Below are positions 55,006 to 61,988 of a DNA stretch of 64,000 nt, piece by piece (positions within the stretch are counted from its first letter, which is position 1; each line of letters begins with the position of its first letter). Both the position numbers and the translations under genes were made by a program. The notes below the pieces were generated by a model, which was given only the letters and a program-made list of their open reading frames with translations, had not been told where the DNA came from and did no database searches. Origin of the DNA: Nitrospirota bacterium (GTDB lineage Bacteria; Nitrospirota; Thermodesulfovibrionia; Thermodesulfovibrionales; UBA1546); assembly GCA_009773185.1 (NCBI GenBank), contig WPIF01000004.1, positions 1-64,000 on the forward strand, read 5' to 3'.

Positions 55006-55452
55006 ATGCTGAGGTTATCTACAAAAGGGCAGTATGGCGTGCGGGCCATGTTCGAAATAGCCAATGGCTATCCTGATAAGCCGGTTACCATAAAAGAGAT
55101 ATCGGAAAAACAGGCTGTTTCCGTTGCTTACCTCGAACAGATACTCAATAAGCTCAGGAACGGAGGGCTTATAAAAAGCATTAAGGGGCCGGGCGGCGGC
55201 TACCTGCTGAATAAAAAACCCGAGAAAATAAGTATCAGTGCAATTCTTAAGGAGCTCGAAGGGCCTGTTGCCATCACATCCTGTCTGGACCCTAAGGAGG
55301 GCTGTGTCAGGGTGGACGGGTGTGTTACTTATATGCTCTGGAAATCTCTCGGAGAAAAGATAGAGGGGTTTCTGGATACGGTCTCTCTGAAGGACTTGAT
55401 TACAGGCGCCCTTTTAGAAAGAACGGCCGGGAAAATTAAGAAAAAGGCCTGA
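55006..55452 (+). CDS. iscR: Rrf2-family Fe-S sensing regulator IscR
   Basis: 148 aa. The winged helix has MLRLSTKGQYGVRAMFEIAN, KEISEKQAVSVAYLEQILNKL and IKSIKGPGGGYLL. The [2Fe-2S] ligand region CLDPKEGCVRVDGC has the three cysteines of IscR with spacing C-x6-C-x5-C. It senses cluster status and controls the isc genes that follow. A type-1 box covers its promoter. There is no leader or ribosome site, so the message is probably leaderless. Confidence 0.9.
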   Translation: MLRLSTKGQYGVRAMFEIANGYPDKPVTIKEISEKQAVSVAYLEQILNKLRNGGLIKSIKGPGGGYLLNKKPEKISISAILKELEGPVAITSCLDPKEGCVRVDGCVTYMLWKSLGEKIEGFLDTVSLKDLITGALLERTAGKIKKKA

Positions 55453-55461
55453 TAATTTAAA

Positions 55462-55719
55462 ATGAAATTTGTAGAAGATTTGAAGGCAGATGTAACAACT
55501 GATATAGTTTATATGATGTGCCCGATGCATCTGCTGAAACTGGAAGAGAAGATACGCGAACTTGATGATGGGCAGATACTGGAAATCATGACAGACTATG
55601 ACGGAGCGCTTGAAGATATTCCGGGCTGGTGTGAAAAGACAGGCAATGAATTTTTAGGGATTAAGGAAACCGAAGATTTTTATAAATTTTATATAAGAAA
55701 GAAGGTGCGTAAGCAATGA
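55462..55719 (+). CDS. TusA-like sulfurtransferase-fold protein
   Basis: 85 aa. VYMMCPMHLLKLEEKIRELD contains the TusA Cys-Pro motif, followed by QILEIMTDYDGALEDIPGWCEKTGNEFLGIKE, the typical TusA/SirA fold ending. The Cys would carry persulfide sulfur. It sits between iscR and iscS and overlaps iscS by ATGA, so it probably takes sulfur from IscS or feeds IscU. It lacks the second Pro of canonical CPxP (CPMH here). Confidence 0.8.
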   Translation: MKFVEDLKADVTTDIVYMMCPMHLLKLEEKIRELDDGQILEIMTDYDGALEDIPGWCEKTGNEFLGIKETEDFYKFYIRKKVRKQ

Positions 55720-56915
55720 GGAAGTGTTATTTCGACCATGTAGCAACGAATCCTCTGGATTCCCGCGTACTTGACGAAATGATGCCTTATTTCAAAGAGG
55801 AATTCGGCAATCCTTTGAGCATGTATGAACTAGGTTCCAAGGCAAAGGAGGCAATAGATAATGCAAGAGGGCAGGTTGCATCATTAATTGGTTCAAAGGC
55901 GTCAGAGATAGTTTTTACTGCAAGCGGCGCTGAGGCAAATAATTTTGCATTGCGGGGCATTGCGCTTGCAAGGCAGAATGAAGGAAAACACGCGATCGTA
56001 TCAAAGATGGAGCACCATTCAATATTGAATTCCGCAAGGTTTCTTGAGAAGATGGGATTCGTGGTCACTTACCTTCCGGTTGATAAACACGGCGTTGTTG
56101 ACCCTGATACTGTGAAAAAGGCGATAATAAAAGAGACGACACTGATATCCGTGACTCATGCAAGCAGCGAGGTAGGGACCATAGAGCCGATAAAAGAGAT
56201 AGCTGCTATTGCCAGGGAGAAAAAGATAATCTTTCATACGGATGCAGTAGCAACAGCAGGAAACATACCCATTGATATAAAAGACCTCGGGGTGGACCTT
56301 CTGAGCATGGCAGCACATCAGTTCTACGGGCCGAAGGGCGCCGGAGCGCTTTATGTAAGGGAAGGGCTGAGAATAGTCCCTCTGATATATGGCGGAATAC
56401 AGGAAAATGGAAGAAGGGCGGGCACAGAGAACGTACCTGCTATTGCCGGTATGGGCAAGGCAGCTGAACTTGCCGTGAATGAGATGAATTCCCGGATAGA
56501 GCATGGCAGAAGATTAAGAGACAAACTTTTGAAAATTAAATCAAGCGCTGAAAATGTTCATCTTACAGGCCATCCTGAAAACAGGCTTCCTGGCCATGCA
56601 AGTTTTTGTGTTGAATTTATAGAAGGTGAGGCAATGCTTCTTTTGCTGTCAGCCAAGGGTGTGTATGCCGCCAGTGGTTCTGCATGTTCATCAAAGGCAT
56701 TGAAGGCATCGCCTGTCCTGCTGTCAATGGGCATACCTTCCGGCCTTGCGCAGGGCTCGATAGTCTTTACGCTCGGCAAAGATAACACGGACGATGATAT
56801 AGAATACCTGCTTGCCGAATTCCCGCAGGTGATAAAAAGGCTGAGAGAAATTTCCCCCTACGGAAAGGGCTGGGGGATAGAAGGAGAAGGTGGACAATGT
56901 ACAGTGCAAAAGTAA
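55716..56915 (+). CDS. iscS: Cysteine desulfurase (IscS/NifS)
   Basis: 399 aa fold-type I PLP enzyme. It opens RKCYFDHVATNPLDSRVLDE and contains FTASGAEANNFALRGI, HHSILNSARFLEKMG, HTDAVATAGNIPIDIKD, the PLP-Lys-type MAAHQFYGPKGAGAL and the catalytic loop ASGSACSSKALK. It moves sulfur from cysteine to scaffold proteins. His in place of Ser before QFYGPKG is the usual NifS pattern. iscU overlaps its end by 19 bp. Confidence 0.93.
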   Translation: MRKCYFDHVATNPLDSRVLDEMMPYFKEEFGNPLSMYELGSKAKEAIDNARGQVASLIGSKASEIVFTASGAEANNFALRGIALARQNEGKHAIVSKMEHHSILNSARFLEKMGFVVTYLPVDKHGVVDPDTVKKAIIKETTLISVTHASSEVGTIEPIKEIAAIAREKKIIFHTDAVATAGNIPIDIKDLGVDLLSMAAHQFYGPKGAGALYVREGLRIVPLIYGGIQENGRRAGTENVPAIAGMGKAAELAVNEMNSRIEHGRRLRDKLLKIKSSAENVHLTGHPENRLPGHASFCVEFIEGEAMLLLLSAKGVYAASGSACSSKALKASPVLLSMGIPSGLAQGSIVFTLGKDNTDDDIEYLLAEFPQVIKRLREISPYGKGWGIEGEGGQCTVQK

Positions 56916-57268
56916 TGGACCATTTTTCAAACCCGAGGAATGTGGGTGATATGCCTGATGCCGATGGTGTTGGCACAGAGGGGAATCCTACCTGCGGGGA
57001 TGTGATGCAGATTTTTATAAAGGTCAAGGACGGGAAGATAGTTGATGCAAAGTTTAAGACATTCGGGTGTGGCGCAGCTATTGCCGTAAGCAGCATGATT
57101 ACAGAGCTGGTTAAGGGCAAGACTCTCGAAGAGGCATTGGCTATATCAAAGGAAACAGTGGCAAATGAATTGGGGGGGCTGCCCGCCCAGAAGATGCATT
57201 GCTCAAACCTTGGCGCAGATGCACTCAAAAAGGCTATTGAAGATTATAGAAGCAAGAACAAAACATAG
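56897..57268 (+). CDS. iscU: Fe-S cluster scaffold protein IscU/NifU
   Basis: 123 aa. YSAKVMDHFSNPRNVGDM opens the protein. The three ligand cysteines are in EGNPTCGDVMQIF, FGCGAAIAVSSM and QKMHCSNLGADAL, with the Asp of CGD. It is the scaffold for clusters made by IscS. No HscA, HscB or ferredoxin gene follows; instead a pseudopilin frame begins inside its 3' end. Confidence 0.93.
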   Translation: MYSAKVMDHFSNPRNVGDMPDADGVGTEGNPTCGDVMQIFIKVKDGKIVDAKFKTFGCGAAIAVSSMITELVKGKTLEEALAISKETVANELGGLPAQKMHCSNLGADALKKAIEDYRSKNKT

Positions 57269-57653
57269 ACTGAACTGCGTAAGCGGTGCAGGAATTGTTG
57301 AGACCCTGATAGTTATCATAGTCATCAGTATTTTGGCAGTTGTGGTCATTGACAGGTATGATAGCATTGTCCGGGAGGCAAAAAAGGTTGCGCTCAGGGC
57401 AGAACTGAATAACCTCAGGCAAGCTATCCAGCTTTTTAAAATAACAAAAGGCAGATACCCTGAAAGTCTTAAAGAGCTTATTACAGAACATATTGTTGCG
57501 CCATATAAAGATACACTGATCAGCGCCAGGTATCTGGAGCCTTATTCTGTTGATAAGGATTTGAATGTGCTGGACCCCTTTGATTTGCCTATTGCCTACG
57601 ACCATTTGACCGGCAAGGTCCGGTCTCAGAAAAAAGGTTTTGAGGACTGGTGA
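57237..57653 (+). CDS. Type IV pilin-like / GspG-like pseudopilin
   Basis: 138 aa. A 17-residue basic leader ends SG, then AGIVETLIVIIVISILAVVV, the hydrophobic helix with Glu at +5 and the G^A cleavage site for prepilin peptidase. The helix continues REAKKVALRAELNNLRQAI and then GRYPESLKELI, a GspG-like pattern. TTG 57237 is the best start; it lies within iscU (32 bp overlap), so the genes are coupled. The closing VLDPFDLPIAYDHLTGKVRS resembles the GspG C-terminal loop. No other secretion or pilus genes are adjacent. Confidence 0.75.
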   Translation: MKIIEARTKHRLNCVSGAGIVETLIVIIVISILAVVVIDRYDSIVREAKKVALRAELNNLRQAIQLFKITKGRYPESLKELITEHIVAPYKDTLISARYLEPYSVDKDLNVLDPFDLPIAYDHLTGKVRSQKKGFEDW

Positions 57654-57739
57654 AGCTCCACTCTGTTAAAAAACTCCATCGGGCTTTCCGGCGGGGTTTA
57701 CAAATCTAATTTTAGACTGTTAATATATCAGGGTTTTAG

Positions 57740-57831
57740 GAGAGGTGGCCGAGTAGGTCGAAGGCAGCCGCCTGCTAAGCGGTTGTGGGGGTAAAACTTC
57801 ACCCAGGGTTCGAATCCCTGCCTCTCCGCCA
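57740..57831 (+). tRNA. tRNA-Ser (GCT)
   Basis: Acceptor GGAGAGG pairs with CCTCTCC, discriminator G, encoded CCA. The anticodon is GCT in CTGCTAA. A long variable arm and the T-loop GGTTCGAATCC identify a serine tRNA. Confidence 0.93.
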
Positions 57832-57837
57832 GTGAAC

Positions 57838-57882
57838 AGAAGTGAAAAGTTAGAAGTAAATTGCAACTTTTAACTTATAACT
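57838..57882. repeat. Inverted word repeat after tRNA-Ser (GCT)
   Basis: AGTGAAAAGTTAGAAGTAAA and AACTTTTAACTTATAACT are inverted versions of one word set. It starts 7 bp after the tRNA. The same words follow the other serine tRNA at 60101. Confidence 0.6.
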
Positions 57883-57909
57883 ATATAATTTTTTTAAAGG
57901 AGGTTCTAA

Positions 57910-58446
57910 ATGAACAAAAAGCTTATGGCAGTAGCGCTCAGTGTTTTGCTTGTGGGTTCTTTTGCCTGCAAGAAAAAAGAACAGCAGCCTCTTCCGCAGA
58001 CACCGGGTACACCTGGGATGGGGGCACTTCCTCCGGGACATCCTCAGCAAGGACAGGGAAACCAGGGCATAACTATGCCCAAGGGCGATCTCCAGGTTGT
58101 TGTCCCAGCTAATGTAAAGGGTAAATGGGGCGCTGTTAAGATTGTTGTTGAGGACAAGGCAACGAAAAAAGCGCAGGAATTCACTGTTAAACTTAACAGC
58201 GATCTGCAGATTCCAAATTCTAACCTGAAAGTAGTTGTAGGAGAGTTTCTGCCTGATTTCAAGATGGATGTCGGCACAATAACTTCGATATCAAATGAGC
58301 CAAATAATCCGGCAGTTAGCATTAAGGTATTTGAAGGCGGCAAGGAAGTATTTAAGGGATGGCTCTACGCAAAGTTCCCTGCGATTCATCCGTTTGAGCA
58401 TCCTAAAGTCGGCCTGGGCCTTAAAGAAGGAATTAAGAAGGGATAG
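57910..58446 (+). CDS. DUF2155 lipoprotein-like protein
   Basis: 178 aa. A signal peptide ends with SFAC, a lipobox-like site. A Pro/Gly/Gln-rich linker follows (QQPLPQTPGTPGMGALPPG), then a domain with LKVVVGEFLPDFKMD and GWLYAKFPAIHPFEHPKVGL, the DUF2155 signature. DUF2155 proteins are periplasmic and of unknown function. The strong AAGGAGG ribosome site supports the start. The tRNA-Arg begins right after its stop. Confidence 0.78.
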   Translation: MNKKLMAVALSVLLVGSFACKKKEQQPLPQTPGTPGMGALPPGHPQQGQGNQGITMPKGDLQVVVPANVKGKWGAVKIVVEDKATKKAQEFTVKLNSDLQIPNSNLKVVVGEFLPDFKMDVGTITSISNEPNNPAVSIKVFEGGKEVFKGWLYAKFPAIHPFEHPKVGLGLKEGIKKG

Positions 58447-58447
58447 C

Positions 58448-58524
58448 GCGCCCTTAGCTCAGCTGGATAGAGCGTCGGACTACGAATCCGCAGGCCGGGG
58501 GTTCGAATCCCTCAGGGCGCGCCA
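58448..58524 (+). tRNA. tRNA-Arg (ACG)
   Basis: Acceptor GCGCCCT pairs with AGGGCGC, discriminator G, encoded CCA. The anticodon is ACG in CTACGAA; TadA in this window (59411) would convert A34 to inosine. One T-C mismatch is at the top of the anticodon stem. Confidence 0.93.
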
Positions 58525-58594
58525 GTATAAGGCGCCTGGAGGAGTAGCTGAATGCTCCTGAAGGATTGGGCTATTTATTCTAGGATTGGTTTTG

Positions 58595-58637
58595 AAAAAG
58601 GGTTTGTCCCGAAAGCCTTCGGGATGAACCCTTTTTT
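58595..58637 (+). terminator. Terminator before the two-CW gene
   Basis: AAAAAGGGTTTGTCCCGAAA and GCCTTCGGGATGAACCCTTTTTT form a long hairpin with a T-run. It is nearly identical to the terminator at 59064. Confidence 0.85.
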
Positions 58638-58717
58638 GTTTATTTTTGATGGCAGCCTGTGACCTGACAATTGCTTTTTCAGGGATTAATATTTAAAATT
58701 GAATCAGGAGATTTTAA

Positions 58718-59032
58718 ATGAAGAAGAATTGCTGGGAAGTTAAGAAGTGCGGGAGGGAACCGGGGGGAGTTAATGTAAAAGAGCTGGGGGTGTGTCCTGC
58801 AGCCACTGAGGACAGGCTTGATGGCGTTCACGAAGGCAAAAACGCAGGGAGGGCATGCTGGGTAGTAGCCGGCACATTCTGTAAAGGTGAAGTTCAGGGA
58901 TTTTTTGCCAAGAAGTATAAGGATTGCGAGAAGTGTGATTTTTATCAAATGGTCAGGAAAGAGGAAGGCTCAAAGTTTACATTCTCATATGTTCTTTTAA
59001 ATATGATAGGCTGGAAAGAAAAAAGCGCTTAA
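58718..59032 (+). CDS. Two-CW domain protein
   Basis: 104 aa. It opens MKKNCWEVKKCGREPGGVNV, then GVCPAATEDRLDGVHEGKN, AGRACWVVAGTFCKGEVQG and KKYKDCEKCDFYQMVRKEE. The paired CW motifs and further cysteines define the two-CW family, thought to bind metal or an Fe-S centre and often found with sensory proteins. The function is unknown. It is flanked by two near-identical terminators, so it is probably transcribed alone. Confidence 0.78.
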   Translation: MKKNCWEVKKCGREPGGVNVKELGVCPAATEDRLDGVHEGKNAGRACWVVAGTFCKGEVQGFFAKKYKDCEKCDFYQMVRKEEGSKFTFSYVLLNMIGWKEKSA

Positions 59033-59063
59033 ATGACCGGGCTATAGGTTTGGGTTGGTTTTT

Positions 59064-59107
59064 AAAAGGGGTTTGTCCCGAAAGCCTTCGGGATAAACCT
59101 TTTTTTG
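59064..59107 (+). terminator. Terminator after the two-CW gene
   Basis: AAAAGGGGTTTGTCCCGAAA and GCCTTCGGGATAAACCTTTTTTT form a hairpin with a T-run. It is a near copy of the terminator at 58595. Confidence 0.85.
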
Positions 59108-59147
59108 TTAGGCTTGATATGCTGTTATCAGTCTGTGGAGGAGAAGA

Positions 59148-59393
59148 ATGGTCAGGGTGACTTTTTATCTTAAGGAAGGGTGCTGGATTTGCGATGCTAC
59201 GCAGGAAATGGTAAACGGGCTTACGGTAAAGTATGACCTTAAGGTTACAAAGGTTCATATTGACTCAAGCGATGAGTTGTATGAGATGTACAGGTTTGAT
59301 ATCCCTGTGCTTGAGTTCAGGGACGGCTCGACACTTCACGGCCATATCAGGAAAAAAGATTTAGTGAAGAAAATTGAAGAAAATAAGGAGTGA
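59148..59393 (+). CDS. Glutaredoxin-like protein (DUF836)
   Basis: 81 aa. VTFYLKEGCWICDATQEMVN carries a CxxC (CWIC) redox motif near the N-terminus. VHIDSSDELYEMYRFDIPVLEF contains the cis-Pro after a thioredoxin-fold strand. It is probably a small thiol redox protein. It is coupled to tadA (the tadA frame begins at its stop). Confidence 0.8.
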   Translation: MVRVTFYLKEGCWICDATQEMVNGLTVKYDLKVTKVHIDSSDELYEMYRFDIPVLEFRDGSTLHGHIRKKDLVKKIEENKE

Positions 59394-59410
59394 TAAAAGC
59401 TGATTATAAT

Positions 59411-59869
59411 ATGGATATAAAAGGACAGGATATATATTTCATGAAACTGGCGCTTGAGGAGGCCGGCATTGCTTTTTCAGAGGGAGAGGTTCCCGTAGGA
59501 GCAATTCTTGTAAGCGAGGGGAATATTATTTCAAAGGCCCATAACACGCGTGAGGCATCAAAAGACCCGACTGCACACGCAGAGATACTTGCAATACGAA
59601 AAGGAGTAGAAAAGAGCGACAGCTGGCGGTTAAGCAATGCCATGCTTTATGTAACAAAAGAGCCCTGCATCATGTGTGCAGGTGCGATGGTTAATGCAAG
59701 AATTAAGAGGCTTGTTTACGGTTGTAAAGATGAAAAAGGCGGCGCAGCCAGGAGCCTGTATCATCTTCTTTCGGATAAGAGGCTTAATCATCAGGTGGAG
59801 ATAGTCTCAGGTTTTCTTGAGGATGAATGCGCAGGGATATTGAAAAGGTTTTTTCAGGAGAGAAGATAG
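59411..59869 (+). CDS. tadA: tRNA-specific adenosine deaminase TadA
   Basis: About 152 aa. DIYFMKLALEEAGIAFSEGEVPVGAILV opens the protein. The catalytic HAE is in DPTAHAEILAI, and the zinc cysteines are in EPCIMCAGAMVNARIKRLVYG. TadA makes inosine at A34 of tRNA-Arg(ACG), which is encoded 900 bp upstream. The start at 59411 is preferred; an earlier in-frame ATG-like start at 59390 overlaps the glutaredoxin-like gene. Confidence 0.92.
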   Translation: MDIKGQDIYFMKLALEEAGIAFSEGEVPVGAILVSEGNIISKAHNTREASKDPTAHAEILAIRKGVEKSDSWRLSNAMLYVTKEPCIMCAGAMVNARIKRLVYGCKDEKGGAARSLYHLLSDKRLNHQVEIVSGFLEDECAGILKRFFQERR

Positions 59870-59940
59870 TTTTAGAAGAGATGCATATAGTATTCTCGCT
59901 CTATGCCTGTATTTTATCTGTATTCCTTAATTTATTGTCT

Positions 59941-60000
59941 TGTTGTAAACTAAAAACTGTTCACTATCCGCTTTAAGCTGACTGCTGACTGCTGATAGCT
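59941..60000. repeat. Word repeat before tRNA-Ser (CGA)
   Basis: GCTGACTGCTGACTGCTGAT iterates CTGACTG. TGTTGTAAACTAAAAACTG and TTCACTATCC flank it. It lies 8 bp before the tRNA. A decayed piece of the structured element family (ATAGTATTCTCGCTC) lies at 59887-59901. Confidence 0.5.
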
Positions 60001-60007
60001 TTGATTT

Positions 60008-60097
60008 GGAGGGGTGCCAGAGCGGTTGAATGGGACGGTCTCGAAAATCGTTGTGGGGGCAACTCCACCCAGGGTTCGAATCCCTGCCCCTCCGCCA
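60008..60097 (+). tRNA. tRNA-Ser (CGA)
   Basis: Acceptor GGAGGGG pairs with CCCCTCC, discriminator G, encoded CCA. The anticodon is CGA in CTCGAAA. A long variable arm and the T-loop GGTTCGAATCC are present. Confidence 0.93.
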
Positions 60098-60100
60098 GAA

Positions 60101-60175
60101 TAAAGTTAGAAGTGAAAAGTTAAATGAAGAAAAGTTTTAAAACTCTTAACTCATAATTTTTAACTCTTAACTTCA
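60101..60175. repeat. Inverted word repeat after tRNA-Ser (CGA)
   Basis: AAGTTAGAAGTGAAAAGTTA, ATGAAGAAAAGTTTT and the facing AAAACTCTTAACTCATAATT, TTTAACTCTTAACTTCAT are inverted sets of one word. It starts 4 bp after the tRNA and ends just before the mscS ribosome site. Confidence 0.65.
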
Positions 60176-60188
60176 TAGAGGAGGAATG

Positions 60189-61232
60189 ATGGACATTAAT
60201 ATAAAGAAGGTACTTATCCCTGCAATTATAGCCCTGTCGTCCGTATCCGTATTACTCATAATCAGGGGTATTAGCTTCAGATTGCTCCACAGATGGGCTG
60301 AAAAGACGGCGACGAAGCTTGACGACATAATAATCATGGTGCTTAAAACGCCGTCTGTTTACTGGTGCGTTGCCATAGGGCTTTATACAGGGATTGCAAT
60401 TTCGGAACTCCCTGAAAGATACGTCTTTTATCTAAGCAGGACGATTAATGTGATTGTAATATTATCCATTACCATTGCAGCGGCAAACCTTGCGGGTAAG
60501 ATATTCAGAAATTATGTCCAGAAATCCAATCTTCCTATTCCAACAACAGGCCTTGCATACGGGATATTAAAGGGGACAATACTGGCCCTGGGGTTCTTGA
60601 TAATACTGAGTTTTCTCGGGATTTCCATAACGCCCTTAATTACAGCATTAGGTGTTGGAGGCCTTGCAGTTGCGCTTGCGCTTCAGGATACCCTTGCAAA
60701 CCTTTTTGCCGGGATGCATATCCTTGTGGAGAAATCCATCAGGGTAGGCGATTTTATCAAACTCGAAACAGGGCAGGAGGGCTATGTTGAAGACATAACC
60801 TGGAGGACAACAAGGATAAAGATGCTTCCAAATAATATGGTCGTGATTCCAAATAATAAGCTTGCACAGAGCATCGTCACAAATTATTATCTGCCTGAAA
60901 AAAGGATGTCTCTGTCTATCCCAGTCTCTGTCAGTTATAATTCTGATATAGATAAACTTGAAAGAATCCTCACCGAAGAGGCAAAGAAGGCGGTTGAAGA
61001 AATTTCAGGACTTCTTGGGGAGCCTGAGCCTGCTGTAAGGTTTATCCCCGGATTTGGCGAAAGCTCCCTTGATTTTACCCTGGTATGTCATGTGCGGGAA
61101 TTTACAGACCAGTTTCCTGTTCAGCATGAACTGAGAAAGAGGCTATTTAAGAGATTTAAAGAAGAAGGCATTGAAATTCCATTCCCTCAAAGGACTGTGT
61201 ACCTGAGAGAAGATAAGAACTGGAAGCCGTAA
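60189..61232 (+). CDS. mscS: Small-conductance mechanosensitive channel (MscS family)
   Basis: 347 aa. Four or five helices are followed by the pore-lining helix ITALGVGGLAVALALQDTLANLFAG and the beta domain (VGDFIKLETGQEGYVEDITWRTTRIKML, NNMVVIPNNKLAQS). A C-terminal alpha/beta domain ends IPFPQRTVYL. These channels release solutes under hypo-osmotic shock. The start at 60189 has better spacing to GAGGAGG than 60186. Confidence 0.9.
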   Translation: MDINIKKVLIPAIIALSSVSVLLIIRGISFRLLHRWAEKTATKLDDIIIMVLKTPSVYWCVAIGLYTGIAISELPERYVFYLSRTINVIVILSITIAAANLAGKIFRNYVQKSNLPIPTTGLAYGILKGTILALGFLIILSFLGISITPLITALGVGGLAVALALQDTLANLFAGMHILVEKSIRVGDFIKLETGQEGYVEDITWRTTRIKMLPNNMVVIPNNKLAQSIVTNYYLPEKRMSLSIPVSVSYNSDIDKLERILTEEAKKAVEEISGLLGEPEPAVRFIPGFGESSLDFTLVCHVREFTDQFPVQHELRKRLFKRFKEEGIEIPFPQRTVYLREDKNWKP

Positions 61233-61280
61233 TATTTACACTGGTTGTTTTTTAAATTCACTCAGATATCCAGACAGGGA

Positions 61281-61309
61281 TTGACATAAATTTCAGGTTT
61301 CCGATAATT
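61281..61309 (+). promoter_or_regulatory. Promoter of the riboswitch-controlled operon
   Basis: A consensus TTGACA is followed after 17 bp by ATAATT. It lies just upstream of the riboswitch-like leader. Confidence 0.7.
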
Positions 61310-61316
61310 TATTTAG

Positions 61317-61410
61317 CAGAGAGGAGTAGCTTGGGGAAGTGGGTATCGTCAATATGGCTGAAGGCCTGATACCACTGGTCAGATAAACCTGGTATAAGCA
61401 GTACCTTTAT
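61317..61410 (+). ncRNA. yybP-ykoY-type (manganese) riboswitch
   Basis: The leader begins AGAGAGGAGTAGC, has CGTCAATATGG in the middle and GGCCTG, and ends GCAGTACCTTT, which pairs with AGAGG. These are the conserved 5' AGG-GGAGUAGC, internal UCAA-AUG and 3' ACCUUU blocks of the yybP-ykoY class. A P-type cation ATPase and a small membrane protein follow, the sort of genes this Mn2+ riboswitch controls. The expression platform between 61410 and 61462 contains a T-run (GGGGTTTTTTT). Confidence 0.72.
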
Positions 61411-61462
61411 CACGATTAAATATAATGTTGTGGTAGGGGTTTTTTTATGGAGGGAGTCTTAG

Positions 61463-61915
61463 ATGGAAAATTTATTGCGTAAAAGCAAGCATTTGATATT
61501 GATTGCAGTTGTCGCTTTATTTATTGCATCTGCAGCCGCATTTTTGTGGGGAGCGGCAAAGGTTCTTTTCCTTATAATAAATCTTGTTAAAACTTACGGC
61601 AAAGATCCATTATCTGCAATAGCTTTCATAGAGGTTATGGATACGTTTCTTATAGCTGCTGCCCTTCTCATATTTGCGGTCGGCATATATGAACTTTCCA
61701 TAGAAGCTGTAAGTCTTCCTGAATGGCTTGTAATTAATGATCTCCGGGACCTTAAGGCAAAGCTCAGCAGTATTGCAATACTTATTATGGTTTTTACATT
61801 TATAAGACATCTTGTAGAATGGAGAGACCCTCAGGGAACTTATTACTTTGGCATTGCAGTGGCATTGGTTTCAGCATCGCTTGCAGCGTTCAACCATTTT
61901 GACCGAAAAAGCTGA
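61463..61915 (+). CDS. UPF0114/YqhA family membrane protein
   Basis: 150 aa with four helices. Conserved family pieces are [26 protein letters not shown] and [30 protein letters not shown]. YqhA proteins are of unknown function. It is the first gene after the riboswitch, with the cation ATPase next, so a role in divalent metal balance is possible. The strong GGAGGG ribosome site supports the start. Confidence 0.8.
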   Translation: MENLLRKSKHLILIAVVALFIASAAAFLWGAAKVLFLIINLVKTYGKDPLSAIAFIEVMDTFLIAAALLIFAVGIYELSIEAVSLPEWLVINDLRDLKAKLSSIAILIMVFTFIRHLVEWRDPQGTYYFGIAVALVSASLAAFNHFDRKS

Positions 61916-61988
61916 AAGGCGTAGGAGCTTTACCAGTGAGAATATCAGGTGGAGTAAGCAAGGCCAACTATTGTTAAGGAAAGAGATT

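Noticed and set aside
57660-57705. Hairpin AAACTCCATCGG...CCGGCGGGGTTT after the pseudopilin as a plus-strand terminator
   Set aside because: No T-run follows on the plus strand; the T-run lies on the other strand where no gene ends.
58540-58566. GGAGGAGTAGCTGAATGCTCC after tRNA-Arg as a second yybP-ykoY riboswitch
   Set aside because: It has only the GGAGTAGC word; the internal UCAA block and closing ACCUUU are absent and a terminator follows.
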